Of a stretch of 64,000 nucleotides of DNA, positions 49,421 through 58,090 are shown piece by piece. The translations under genes were made by a program, and so were the position numbers. The notes under the pieces were generated by a model that was not told the DNA's origin, ran no database searches, and was given only the letters and a program-made list of their open reading frames with translations. The DNA comes from Candidatus Woesearchaeota archaeon (GTDB lineage Archaea > Nanobdellota > Nanobdellia > Woesearchaeales > UBA10216). Each line of letters begins with the position of its first letter. Position 1 is the first letter of the stretch. The stretch is from NCBI GenBank assembly GCA_016192905.1, contig JACPTG010000003.1, positions 62,001 to 126,000 of the forward strand. Direction: 5' to 3'.

Positions 49421-50320
49421 ATGAAACGAGACAATGAAAGGCAGGTATGGCCTGGAGACGAGTGGCGGCTGCAGAACAGGTTTTACGGTGACTGGCCGAG
49501 GCATTACAGGCTTATAGAAAATTCAGGCCTTACAGAGGAAGAGTTCATCACAAGGCATGCTGAGCAGGCATACAGCCATCTGGAAAAGTCAATAAGCCCG
49601 GAACTTCCAGTGCCTGAAAAGCCTGAGTCAGCCAGCACAATGAGACTGTGCGTCATGCTGGCAGTCGAGTACGGGTTCTACCCGGCAATTGTGCGCGACA
49701 GCAAACTCACATTTGAGGATGTCCTGTGGCTAAGGGGCCTTGACTCCGGCGATTTTGCAGCGAAATATGAGTCAGAAGCAAAGCAATACCTTAGGAATCA
49801 CTCTGTGCCCCACGGAAGGGAAGACCGCCAGCTTACTGTCCGCACCGCAGTAGAGCACGGGTATGCGCCAATACGCCAGCAATTCTTCCAGTATACCAGG
49901 ATGTCGCCATACTTCAGGGAACTCAGCCGCAGCACAATGCCACAGGCTGAATTCGACCGGCTTAACCTGCAGGGCGCCTACCCATTCCTTACGGACAGGG
50001 GATTAGTGCGCGGAAAGCTTCCGGATAATGAAAGGCTAAGCTTCATCTGCGTAAAGTTTGCCGTAGAGCAGGGATACGAGCCAAAGGCTGAGCCGCGTGG
50101 ATACAGCATCGAGGAGCTGGCATGGGTTTCAGGAATGAGCCTCGGCAGGCTCACAGATTTGCATGCCGGCAGGGCAGCACAATACCTGGGGCAGACCAAA
50201 CCAGGAACATTGCTGCCAAATAACGGCCGGGCAATCATTGAAATGGCAGTGAGCTCAGGGTTTGTGCCTGTGGAGACAGGAATAAGGCTCGTCTACAAGC
50301 CCAAGGCACTGCAAGGATAA
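49421..50320 (+). CDS. protein of four ~70-residue repeats
   Basis: 299 residues. Four related units end in AVEYGFYPA (~81-89), AVEHGYAPI (~143-151), AVEQGYEPK (~214-222) and AVSSGFVPV (~276-284), each preceded by an L-P-x-x-x-R or similar turn and an E-rich helix. No signal peptide, no family recognised. A repeat scaffold or recognition protein is possible. Confidence 0.55.
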   Translation: MKRDNERQVWPGDEWRLQNRFYGDWPRHYRLIENSGLTEEEFITRHAEQAYSHLEKSISPELPVPEKPESASTMRLCVMLAVEYGFYPAIVRDSKLTFEDVLWLRGLDSGDFAAKYESEAKQYLRNHSVPHGREDRQLTVRTAVEHGYAPIRQQFFQYTRMSPYFRELSRSTMPQAEFDRLNLQGAYPFLTDRGLVRGKLPDNERLSFICVKFAVEQGYEPKAEPRGYSIEELAWVSGMSLGRLTDLHAGRAAQYLGQTKPGTLLPNNGRAIIEMAVSSGFVPVETGIRLVYKPKALQG

Positions 50321-50374
50321 GCCTGCTGTCGCAAATGCCGCCTTGCCGACGCTGCTGAAAATCCAAAACCAAAA

Positions 50375-50387
50375 ATTTAAATATAAC
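50375..50387 (+). promoter_or_regulatory. TATA box of the 50.4-53.4 kb redox cluster
   Basis: ATTTAAATATAAC, about 33-45 nt before the possible TTG/GTG starts of the first gene. Confidence 0.5.
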
Positions 50388-50419
50388 ATACCTTTACAGC
50401 AAATGTAATAGTTAATGCG

Positions 50420-51139
50420 TTGGTGGTAGATTTGCACAGGCTGAAGGAAAACTGGGAAATCATTGCCGTTGTTCTTGTATCATTCGTCATCCTCTTCAAC
50501 ACGCTTCAAATCCTTTCTGTATCAGCCGCGCTCGGCGACAGGACATTCACCGGGCTGTCAATAGGCGGCAAGAGCAGCAAGGGAACCGAGTTCAAGGTAA
50601 AGTCAGGCGGGGATGTTGTGCAGAACGTCATAGAGGCGGTGATACCAAAGGGAACTCCAGCATATGGCGAGGAACTCGGGGTAAGCTTTGACGACCCTGT
50701 TGCAAGCCTGAACGTGCTGGCCAAGCTTGACAGGCAGATACCCACAGCCCAGCTCACTGAAGATGAGAAGGCAAGGTTCATAAACGTGACATCAAGAATA
50801 AGCTGCGAGTTCTGCTGCTCAGCCCCTGCGGTAACAGACCAGAATGGAAGGGACCTGTGCGGCTGCGCCCATGCCCAGTCTTTCAGGGGACTGTCAAAAT
50901 ACCTTGTAAAGAACCAGCCCGGCCAGTGGACTGACGAGGAGATACTCGCAGAGCTGACAAAATGGAAGGCGCTTTACTATCCAAAGAACATGGTTGAGAA
51001 AGGGGTTGCCGCTGTTGAGAACGGACTTGCGCTCACGCCAGCAGTCCTGAACGACCCCAACCTGCTCAAGAAGATAAAGGCAGGCGACTCAGGCAGCGCA
51101 GGACTAAACGACCTGCCCAGCATGGTGGGCGGATGCTAA
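50420..51139 (+). CDS. anchored Cys-rich protein with C-terminal VGGC tail
   Basis: About 239 residues; start uncertain (TTG 50420, GTG 50423 or TTG 50432, no ATG). A signal anchor (~12-34) is followed by an outside domain with ISCEFCCSAP and DLCGCAHAQSFRGLSKYL, a compact Cys/His set that could hold copper or iron-sulfur. The protein ends GLNDLPSMVGGC, the last residue Cys. The next gene ends the same way. The family is unknown to me. Confidence 0.65.
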   Translation: MVVDLHRLKENWEIIAVVLVSFVILFNTLQILSVSAALGDRTFTGLSIGGKSSKGTEFKVKSGGDVVQNVIEAVIPKGTPAYGEELGVSFDDPVASLNVLAKLDRQIPTAQLTEDEKARFINVTSRISCEFCCSAPAVTDQNGRDLCGCAHAQSFRGLSKYLVKNQPGQWTDEEILAELTKWKALYYPKNMVEKGVAAVENGLALTPAVLNDPNLLKKIKAGDSGSAGLNDLPSMVGGC

Positions 51140-51172
51140 AGTTTATTAACAACACCAAAATCGGAGGCTGAA

Positions 51173-51370
51173 ATGAACAAAAACCTGATTTTTGCAATCA
51201 TACTGGGCGTCCTTTTACTGGTTTCGGTTGTGCAGGCAGTGCAGCTTACAAGCCTGAAATCCAAAATTGACGCGAACGCAGTCAAGATAGGAAGCTCAAA
51301 ACCAGCAACGCAGACAGGAACTGCGGGCAGCGGCCTGAACGACCTTCCAACAATGGTAGGCGGATGCTAA
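51173..51370 (+). CDS. small anchored protein with C-terminal VGGC tail
   Basis: 65 residues. One N-terminal helix (~5-25), short coil, Ser/Thr/Gly linker, and the end GLNDLPTMVGGC, nearly identical to the preceding protein's end. Apart from the tail the two are unrelated. SD GGAGGCTGA. Almost the whole soluble part is the linker plus tail, so the tail is the likely functional unit. Confidence 0.65.
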   Translation: MNKNLIFAIILGVLLLVSVVQAVQLTSLKSKIDANAVKIGSSKPATQTGTAGSGLNDLPTMVGGC

Positions 51371-51384
51371 AAGGGGGTAAGCAA

Positions 51385-51594
51385 ATGAGGAAAACCACAG
51401 CACTGATTTTAGCGATAATTCTGGTGGCTGTACTTGTTGCAGCAGGATGCCAGTCAAAGGACTCAGGCACAGGCTACAGCACGTACAGTGGCCAATCAGG
51501 AGGAGACGTTGGAGGCGGAGGCTGCGGAAGGTTTGCATCCGGCGCAGCTGACGAGTGCGCTGAACCTGAAGCCGACGGGGCGCTAAGCCTGTAA
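51385..51594 (+). CDS. small Gly/Cys-rich lipoprotein
   Basis: 69 residues from ATG 51385, with an SD GGGGGTAAG. Lipobox VAAGC (Cys ~22), then GGDVGGGGCGRFASGAADECAEPE with two more cysteines. Possibly a metal or thiol carrier acting with its neighbours. Confidence 0.6.
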   Translation: MRKTTALILAIILVAVLVAAGCQSKDSGTGYSTYSGQSGGDVGGGGCGRFASGAADECAEPEADGALSL

Positions 51595-51600
51595 GCCAAA

Positions 51601-52077
51601 ATGGAAGATACGCCTCAACAGAGCCCGGCACAGCCAGAGTTGACAAGAGCTGAAAGAAGAAAGCTCAGGCGGGAGGATGCAAAGCAGGGCAGAGAGCAGT
51701 ACAAAAGCGAGCAGGCAAAAAAGGGGCTGATAAGAAAAATACTGATGATAACCGCAGCAATAGCCATTGCGGCTGTAATAGGTTTCCTTGCCTACAGCAA
51801 GATGGCAAGCGCAAAATCACTCGACTCATTCGCAGACTGCCTCACCAAAAAGGGGGCGGTGATTTACGGGAACGAATGGTGCAAGTACACCCAAAGGCAG
51901 AAAAACATGTTCGGCAACTCGTTCTCAAACCTGAAATACGTCATATGCGACCAGCAGAAAAGCCTCTGCGACGAGAAGCAGATAACAACAACGCCAACAT
52001 GGGAGATAGACGGAAAAATGCACCAGCAAGTGCAAAGCATAGAAACCCTAAGCAGGCTCACAGGATGCCAAGTGTAA
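51601..52077 (+). CDS. membrane-anchored thioredoxin-like protein, CxxT active site
   Basis: 158 residues. Charged N-tail (1-45), transmembrane helix (~46-66), thioredoxin fold with AVIYGNEWCKYTQRQKNMFG. The usual CxxC reads CKYT, so it is monothiol at that site, and TPTWEIDGK is the cis-Pro region. It resembles the thioredoxin domain fused to VKOR. Additional Cys lie at CDQQKSLC. Probable role in disulfide formation or transfer. Confidence 0.78.
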   Translation: MEDTPQQSPAQPELTRAERRKLRREDAKQGREQYKSEQAKKGLIRKILMITAAIAIAAVIGFLAYSKMASAKSLDSFADCLTKKGAVIYGNEWCKYTQRQKNMFGNSFSNLKYVICDQQKSLCDEKQITTTPTWEIDGKMHQQVQSIETLSRLTGCQV

Positions 52078-52078
52078 G

Positions 52079-53380
52079 GTGAACATATTGGAACATGAAA
52101 AAAAAGGTGAGATAAAAGAGGAGAAAAGGGAAGAGCCGCAGGAAGACCATCACGCCAATGAGGAAAGCGGCGATGCCAAGCCGCAGCATGAGAGGGATAC
52201 CAGGCACCATATAGAGCATCAAAAGCATGCAGAACACAAGGAACACACTGAGCGGCGCAAAAAGCATGACGAAACATTCAACCCGATAAGCCTTGTGCTG
52301 CTGGGATTCCTAATACTGATACTCCTGTTCAACCACCTGAAGATAATAGAGATAAACAAGGGAATCGGCCAGAAGATTCTCGAATCCGAGGAGGCGGCAA
52401 GGCCAGCCAGGATACAGCTTACTGCCATCACAGACAGCAAATGCAGCGACTGCTACAGCATCGGGCCGGTGTTAACCGCGCTTAAAGCAGCAAACAACGT
52501 GACCTCGGAAAAAAATCTAAACTATGAAAGCGACGATGCAAAAAAGCTCATAAAGGACTATGGAATCCGGAAAGTGCCTGCACTGATAGTCACCGGTGAG
52601 ACGGCCAAGGCAAACCCCCAGGGATTCACACAGCAGGGCGAAGCCCTCCTATTCAGCCAGCAGACACCGCCCTACCTTGATGCAGACTCAGGCAAGGTGG
52701 TCGGAAGGGTGCAGGCAACAATAATCAACGCAACCGCATGCACGCAGTGCAGCAACGCAGGGCTCGTGATTTCGCAGCTGAAGGCAAGCGCAGTTGCCAT
52801 AACAAAGCAGACACTGATTGACTCCGAAAGCGAGGAAGGCAGGCAGGCAATGGCAAAATACAAGATACAGAAACTGCCTGCACTCCTGCTATCAGAAGAC
52901 GCAAAATACTATGAGCTAATCACCGGGATCTGGAGCCGCATAGGGACTGTGGAAGAGGACGGAACGCATGTCTTCAGGGAAGTAAGCCCGCCATACTATG
53001 ACCCTGCGACCAACAAAACCGAAGGGCTGGCCAGGCTAACCATGATAAACGACAGCTCATGCAAGGAATGTTATGATGTAACCACACACGTTGGAATACT
53101 TGAAGGCGGATTCGGCGTGGAACTGGTTTCCAAGAAGACAGTTGACGTTTCCTCAGCAGAAGGAAAGGCACTCATCGCAAAATACTCAATAACAGCAGTC
53201 CCTACAATAGTTGTAGAGGAAGCAACAGTGTACGAAGGCCTGAAAAACGTATGGCCCAACGTGGGCACAATAGAAAAGGACGGCGCGATAATATTCAGGA
53301 ACTTCGGCAACTGGAAAGGCAACACATACAGGAACCTGACAACCGGCAAAATAGAGGCAAACCCGGCCGCTGAAGGGTAG
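52079..53380 (+). CDS. anchored protein with three thioredoxin-like domains
   Basis: About 433 residues; start GTG 52079 or TTG 52088, no ATG. His/Lys/Glu-rich cytoplasmic tail (1-65), helix (~70-86), then three repeats each with a CxxC and a cis-Pro: TDSKCSDCYS/RKVPALIV, NATACTQCSN/QKLPALLL, NDSSCKECYD/TAVPTIVV. The tail has many HH/HxxH patterns that could bind metal. It is a likely relay or hub for outside thiols. Confidence 0.75.
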   Translation: MNILEHEKKGEIKEEKREEPQEDHHANEESGDAKPQHERDTRHHIEHQKHAEHKEHTERRKKHDETFNPISLVLLGFLILILLFNHLKIIEINKGIGQKILESEEAARPARIQLTAITDSKCSDCYSIGPVLTALKAANNVTSEKNLNYESDDAKKLIKDYGIRKVPALIVTGETAKANPQGFTQQGEALLFSQQTPPYLDADSGKVVGRVQATIINATACTQCSNAGLVISQLKASAVAITKQTLIDSESEEGRQAMAKYKIQKLPALLLSEDAKYYELITGIWSRIGTVEEDGTHVFREVSPPYYDPATNKTEGLARLTMINDSSCKECYDVTTHVGILEGGFGVELVSKKTVDVSSAEGKALIAKYSITAVPTIVVEEATVYEGLKNVWPNVGTIEKDGAIIFRNFGNWKGNTYRNLTTGKIEANPAAEG

Positions 53381-53384
53381 TTTG

Positions 53385-53406
53385 TGGTTTGTAGTTGGTG
53401 GTTATA
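53385..53406 (+). repeat. intergenic GTTTGTGG/GTTGGTGG repeat
   Basis: After the stop, GTAGTTGGTGGTTA recurs, shared over 13 nt with the repeat at 18162. The region to 53549 holds no gene I can support. Confidence 0.3.
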
Positions 53407-53549
53407 CTTGAGGCAGTGAACATTGCAAGGCAGTGCACGAAGCCAGGCATTACACATCGAGTTAAACCCTAAAGGGGCAGCGGAATCCAAAAAGCCACAG
53501 CCTGCTATTTGAGTTAATAGTTTTAAGTTTTGGTTTTCTTTCTCAAAGA

Positions 53550-54113
53550 TCAAGCAGTCCTGGGGTCGTCATGAAGCCGGGCATAATCCGCCATAAGCCG
53601 AACTTCACTCCTAGAAACAGAAATTACAGGATTCATCTGGCTGAACGCCAAAGCACCCTCCGGAAGGTCTTTCCTCAGGACAGACTCAAGGTCAGGCTTC
53701 CTGACAACAGGAACCGCGGTAACCTGAAATCTTTCACGCCTCTGCCCCTTCCCGGGAAGATACTCGCATATAACCTCCACGCCATGCCCGCTGATTCTGA
53801 AAGGAAACTCAGGGTTAATGACTGAATACCTATCCTGCGTAGAGGAACGCTCATCCATCAGACGCAAAAGCTGGCGCGGGTTACTGACGTAACCGTAATC
53901 CTTCAGCCAGTAATCGCCCTGCAGACTGAAAAAATAATCAGAAGGGCGGTTCTGAGAAAGCCCGCGAATAACCTCGCCTGAAAAAATAATCCTTTCAAAC
54001 TGAAGGCAGCCAACAGTGGCGGCAGTGTACTCCACCACCAGCCGGGACAGCACCTGCTCATCCTCCCGATGGGATGCTGAATTACCGGAAGGCAGGCGTG
54101 TTATGATTGCCAT
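53550..54113 (-). CDS. hypothetical soluble protein
   Basis: 187 residues from ATG 54113 (MAIITRLPSGN). Mixed composition, no motif recognised. GTTAATATG lies about 25-30 nt upstream; longer in-frame starts precede it. Divergent from the serine protease gene. Confidence 0.5.
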   Translation of the reverse strand: MAIITRLPSGNSASHREDEQVLSRLVVEYTAATVGCLQFERIIFSGEVIRGLSQNRPSDYFFSLQGDYWLKDYGYVSNPRQLLRLMDERSSTQDRYSVINPEFPFRISGHGVEVICEYLPGKGQRRERFQVTAVPVVRKPDLESVLRKDLPEGALAFSQMNPVISVSRSEVRLMADYARLHDDPRTA

Positions 54114-54199
54114 GGCACGCGGGATTGGCGGGTGGCATATTAACTTTTTCACCCTGCGCGCAATTCTTAGCCACTGGTAAGTGGTTAATTTTCGAAAGG

Positions 54200-54208
54200 C
54201 TTAAATAC
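54200..54208 (+). promoter_or_regulatory. TATA box of the serine protease
   Basis: CTTAAATAC, 30 nt before ATG 54238 but only 6 nt before ATG 54214, so 54238 is the likelier start. Confidence 0.5.
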
Positions 54209-54237
54209 TTAACATGACCCCCCCGCGCCTGACCAAG

Positions 54238-54975
54238 ATGAACCTGTTTAGCCTTGAGGAGCTGCTAAAAAATGTGCGCATAATTGGAAGCCCCGCTCAG
54301 CAGCACCAGCCCACTAGTGCAAATCCCCACGAAGGGCTTTTTGAATTAATGGCCTTTGCAAATGCCTCAAACTGGGACAAAGGAGGCAGCACACGGCAGT
54401 CAATTGACCAGATTACAAAAAACATCGTGCATGTATACAGCTCAGGCGCGCTGGGCCTCCAAGTCACGCCCGAATACGTAATAACGGCAAAACACGCATT
54501 GCATAGGGGCCAAAAACACTATGTGGAAAACCAGGCCGGCCAAAAATACAAGGTAAAGGGCATATGGGCAAGCAAATATCAGGACATAGCCATAGCCAGA
54601 ATTGAAAGATCCAGCGAGTACCAAGGCCCTGCAAGAATTCATTTAGGAAAGCCAAACCGTAAAGGAACCAAAGTAATTCTACATTATCAGGAAAAAGACG
54701 CAGCAATCACACAGCTTCAAGGAGAAATAACAAACACAAGGCATGATACAAGAACCGCAAAAGACATTTATCATTCACAATTTATGGTAGACATACCGAC
54801 AAAACCAGGATACAGCGGAAGCCCGGTATGCAACACCTATGGAGAGCTGCTGGGATTTGTCAGCACAGGGTGCAATAGCCTTCCTCCGTCAAGCTGCTCA
54901 GATATCCAGGAAGCCGTAAGGATAATAAACACAATGGCTGGCGAGGCCTTCTATGGACGAAATGCCAGACCTTGA
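54238..54975 (+). CDS. trypsin-like serine protease, cytoplasmic
   Basis: 245 residues. Catalytic triad by pattern: His in VITAKHALHRG, Asp in KYQDIAIARI, Ser in KPGYSGSPVCN. There is no signal peptide, PDZ or transmembrane helix, so it is probably intracellular, or secreted by another route. Chymotrypsin-fold proteases of this short kind can act in defence or in protein quality control. Confidence 0.8.
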   Translation: MNLFSLEELLKNVRIIGSPAQQHQPTSANPHEGLFELMAFANASNWDKGGSTRQSIDQITKNIVHVYSSGALGLQVTPEYVITAKHALHRGQKHYVENQAGQKYKVKGIWASKYQDIAIARIERSSEYQGPARIHLGKPNRKGTKVILHYQEKDAAITQLQGEITNTRHDTRTAKDIYHSQFMVDIPTKPGYSGSPVCNTYGELLGFVSTGCNSLPPSSCSDIQEAVRIINTMAGEAFYGRNARP

Positions 54976-54993
54976 AGAGATGCTGAACATAAT

Positions 54994-55344
54994 TCACTCC
55001 TTCACTGCAAAAGCCACAGCCAGAGAGGAAACTGCAATTGCCGCGTGCAGGTAAGTCATGTTCATGTTCACAGCCAGCAAGTCAGCCAGCAGTGTAGCTG
55101 TCTGCGGGACAAAACCGAGGACAGCCAGCAATACTGCGACAGCACCCAGGCCAATGTTGTAGTTCCTCGCGCCCACACCCTCCCTGTAACCAAGCCAGAG
55201 GCCAGCTGCGCCGCCTAGAAGATGCACAACGCTCTGAACCATGTTAGCCCCGAAAACAGCGCCTGCCTGATAAATAATCGGGTTGCTGACAAAGCCCAAA
55301 ACGCCAACAAGAACCAACACCGCGCCCATCGCCAGCGCAAACAC
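54994..55344 (-). CDS. DUF4383-like membrane protein
   Basis: 116 residues, four helices. VLGFVSNP and QSVVHLLGGAAGLWLGY fit the DUF4383 pattern (GFVPNP...N.VHLLLGALGL). Start GTG 55344 is uncertain; an AGGAG lies 9-14 nt upstream. Function unknown. Confidence 0.65.
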   Translation of the reverse strand: MFALAMGAVLVLVGVLGFVSNPIIYQAGAVFGANMVQSVVHLLGGAAGLWLGYREGVGARNYNIGLGAVAVLLAVLGFVPQTATLLADLLAVNMNMTYLHAAIAVSSLAVAFAVKE

Positions 55345-55418
55345 GCTCTGAATGCTCCTAATAAGGCATCACCCCTGTTTTTTATCTCCAGGGCTTGCTT
55401 AATTTAAAATGGTTTTCC

Positions 55419-56672
55419 TTATCTGATAATCCCGTAGCCAATCAGCCGCCACCTGGAGCCGATCATCCTGGAAATAGTAACCCTTGAGCCGGCCTCAGCG
55501 CAGACAGGAAGCCGAAGCTTGCAGAAGACAAGGTTCTTCCCCAGCTCAGCCACAACTCCGACAGTGGCGGCAGAGTTTGCGTTAAGCATCAGGTTCTCAC
55601 CAAGCCTTATCGGGTCAACCACAAGCTTATCCCTTGCGCCAACCACCCGCTCGAGAAGGTTAATCTCAAGCTTCAGCTCATTCCAAACCGGAGGCAGGTC
55701 CTTCACCCCGATGACAGAGCCTGTCAGCGCATCGGCCTTAACCAGGCCAGGGTCAAGGCTGGTCATCACGCCCACGCTGCCCCCTGGGCCCACTGAAGGT
55801 ACACTCACGCCTCCTGTTTTAAGGTCAAGAACCATTGTTGTGATTGGCTGCCAGGAAACCTTGCCCTGCCGCTCAATTCTCCTTCCAGGCCTTATCTCAA
55901 CCGAATCACCCACTTTCAGAATCCCATGCTTGACAGAGCCGCCGGCAACGCCGCCAACCATTGAAAGGGGGTCAATGCCCGGCCGGTTGATGTCAAAAGA
56001 CCTTGCGACAAACATCAAAGGACTTGTGTCTGCATCCCGCTGCGGAGTCGGCATCTGGCTCTGGATTGCGGCTATCAAAGCGTCAATGTTAACCCTCTGC
56101 TGCGCTGAAATCGGAATAACAGGAGACTCCTCAAAAGGAGTGCCCTTGACAAAAGCCCTTATGTCCTCATAATTCTTCAACGCATCCTCAGCAGAAACAA
56201 GGTCAATCTTGTTCTGGACAATGACAACGTTTTTTACGCCAATAATCTGCAAAGCCGTAAGATGCTCGCGGGTCTGCGGCTGGGGGCAAGGCTCATTTGC
56301 CGCAACAAGAAGCAGCGCGCCATCCATAATCGCCGCGCCGGAAAGCATCGTAGCCATAAGGCTTTCGTGGCCAGGCGCGTCAACAAAGCTGACCTTCCTC
56401 ACAGGAAAAGTGCGCGACTTGCACGAATGGCAGACCTCGCTTGTTGAAAAGGCCTCAGGCTCAGGGCACTTTGAGCACTTGTAAAAGACAGCATCAGCAT
56501 AGCCAAGGCGAATCGTGATTCCACGCCTTATCTCCTCGCTGTGCGTATCAGTCCACTTGCCAGTCAAAGCCTCGGTCAGGGTGGTCTTGCCATGGTCAAC
56601 GTGGCCGACCATGCCGATATTAACCTCAGGCTGGGCAGATACAACAGACTTTTCATCAGACTTCCGAGCCAT
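55419..56672 (-). CDS. translation initiation factor aIF2 subunit gamma
   Basis: 417 residues. GTPase motifs: GHVDHGKT (P-loop), RGITIRLG switch I, DAPGHESL (G3), VQNKIDLV (G4). A zinc knuckle lies at CSKCPEPE/CHSCKS. Domains II and III follow normally. It delivers Met-tRNAi to the small subunit. CTTTATAAAC lies 23 nt before ATG. Confidence 0.95.
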   Translation of the reverse strand: MARKSDEKSVVSAQPEVNIGMVGHVDHGKTTLTEALTGKWTDTHSEEIRRGITIRLGYADAVFYKCSKCPEPEAFSTSEVCHSCKSRTFPVRKVSFVDAPGHESLMATMLSGAAIMDGALLLVAANEPCPQPQTREHLTALQIIGVKNVVIVQNKIDLVSAEDALKNYEDIRAFVKGTPFEESPVIPISAQQRVNIDALIAAIQSQMPTPQRDADTSPLMFVARSFDINRPGIDPLSMVGGVAGGSVKHGILKVGDSVEIRPGRRIERQGKVSWQPITTMVLDLKTGGVSVPSVGPGGSVGVMTSLDPGLVKADALTGSVIGVKDLPPVWNELKLEINLLERVVGARDKLVVDPIRLGENLMLNANSAATVGVVAELGKNLVFCKLRLPVCAEAGSRVTISRMIGSRWRLIGYGIIR

Positions 56673-56694
56673 CTGACAGAAAGAAAAGAGGGAT

Positions 56695-56704
56695 GTTTAT
56701 AAAG
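56695..56704 (-). promoter_or_regulatory. TATA box of aIF2-gamma
   Basis: CTTTATAAAC on the minus strand, 23 nt before ATG 56672. Confidence 0.62.
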
Positions 56705-56785
56705 TTAATCTGCTCATTAGTATTTCCGAGTTCGCTTTGCTGGCACGGAAATACTGAGAATAAGAGAGGACATAAAAATTTAGCC

Positions 56786-57457
56786 TTACTCAGCAGCCTC
56801 TTCCTTTGCAGGCTCGGCCTTCTTTTGCCTGGGCTTCTTTGGCTCTGCGGCTGGCTTGTCTTCTGATTCTGCAGGCTTTTGCCCAGCAGCGCCGCCCTCT
56901 GCCTTTTCCAGAGGCTTGCCCGCAGGCTTCTCTGCATGCTTCTCCGCAGGCTTTTCAGCAGGCTTGTCTGGCACTTTCTCCGCAGGCTTCTCTGCAGGCC
57001 TTTCAGCAGCCTTTGCTTCCTTCTTTGCCGCGTGCTCAGCCTTCTTAGCCTCCTTGGCAGCCTTGTTCTCCGCAGCCTTCTTTTCAGCTGGCTCAAAAAT
57101 ATTATCCTTGCCTTCCTTCAGAACCTTCAGGTTAACCTGGGCCGTCCTTTCATGAATGGTGTTCCCGCAGACAGTCTTGCGCTGCCTGATTCCCTTTGCA
57201 GCCATCCTGAAGCCAACACCAGAAACCGCAAGAACCCTCTTCCTTCCAACACCCGGAATGTCCTTCCGCATTGGAAATCCGCAGTAATCAGAGCCGCCGC
57301 TGACCTCAAACTCAAAGCCGCCGAAGCCCAATGGCTCGCCACCAACCTTGTCGCCAATCTTCAGGCCCACAAGCTGCCGGGCGGCATCATCCTTTGCGTC
57401 CTTCTGCACGCTAAGGCCAGTCTTAGGATTTGAAATCACAAGCTTGAACTCAACCAT
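56786..57457 (-). CDS. rps6e: ribosomal protein eS6 with long charged C-terminal tail
   Basis: 223 residues. Residues 1-125 are standard eS6 (SNPKTGLSVQKDAKD, GGSDYCGFPMRKDIPG, RQRKTVCGNTI). Residues ~130-223 are Ala/Lys/Glu/Pro-rich, with repeats like EKPAEK. Archaeal eS6 is normally about 125-130 residues, so the tail is an extension, probably disordered. GTTTAAATAT (57481-57490) lies 24 nt before the ATG. Confidence 0.92.
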   Translation of the reverse strand: MVEFKLVISNPKTGLSVQKDAKDDAARQLVGLKIGDKVGGEPLGFGGFEFEVSGGSDYCGFPMRKDIPGVGRKRVLAVSGVGFRMAAKGIRQRKTVCGNTIHERTAQVNLKVLKEGKDNIFEPAEKKAAENKAAKEAKKAEHAAKKEAKAAERPAEKPAEKVPDKPAEKPAEKHAEKPAGKPLEKAEGGAAGQKPAESEDKPAAEPKKPRQKKAEPAKEEAAE

Positions 57458-57480
57458 ATAAAAGGCAGGATTGGCCAGTG

Positions 57481-57490
57481 ATATTTAAAC
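57481..57490 (-). promoter_or_regulatory. TATA box of rps6e
   Basis: GTTTAAATAT on the minus strand, 24 nt before ATG 57457. Confidence 0.62.
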
Positions 57491-58090
57491 GTTGTTGTTC
57501 AGGAAATACGACAGGCCGAGCATGCCAAAGGCAAACACAAGCATGGAAAAGTAAACGAGCTTATTCCACCTGAAAACCTTGGTGCCGTCAAGGCCAAGAA
57601 TCGGCAAAAGGTTGAAGATTGCAAGCCAGCTGTTAATCATAAGCCCGTAAAAGGCAATTATTCCCAGGCTTCCTGAAAGCACGAAAGACAGCAGAAGAAA
57701 GACAATGCCAAGGAAAAGGTTGGTGAGGGGGCCGACAGCGGATATAAGGCCGTTCCTTGAAACGCTAACCCTGCCCTGGATGAACACAGCGCCGGGCGCT
57801 GCCAGGATAAAGCCGAAAAAGGACATCAAAACAGCGAGGACCAGCATGGAGTCAAAGCTCCTGAACTCAGCCCAGCAGCCATAACGCACAGCCACAGCCT
57901 TATGCGCAAGCTCATGAAGCAGGAAGCCAAGCCCAACCGTGAATGCGGCAACAACCACGAGGAAAAAGAATTTCGGAGTCAAGGCAAAGCCGCCATTAAG
58001 CAGGATGCCGAAAGCCAGGGCAATGGCAAACCACGCCCTGAAAAGCTGCGAAAGCTCTGTAACTGAGAAGGTAAAGGAAGTATGACGCAT
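57485..58090 (-). CDS. site-2 protease-type membrane metalloprotease
   Basis: 201 residues, six helices. Zinc motif LLHELAHKAVAVRYG and the second motif NLLPILGLDGTKV are the S2P/SpoIVFB pair. Its 3' end overlaps the rps6e promoter region. It cleaves membrane-spanning substrates, possibly regulators or signal peptides. Confidence 0.88.
   Translation of the reverse strand: MRHTSFTFSVTELSQLFRAWFAIALAFGILLNGGFALTPKFFFLVVVAAFTVGLGFLLHELAHKAVAVRYGCWAEFRSFDSMLVLAVLMSFFGFILAAPGAVFIQGRVSVSRNGLISAVGPLTNLFLGIVFLLLSFVLSGSLGIIAFYGLMINSWLAIFNLLPILGLDGTKVFRWNKLVYFSMLVFAFGMLGLSYFLNNNV

Noticed and set aside
56806-57433. Long rightward frames opposite eS6
   Set aside because: They mirror the Ala/Lys/Glu/Pro repeats of the eS6 tail and are compositional artefacts.
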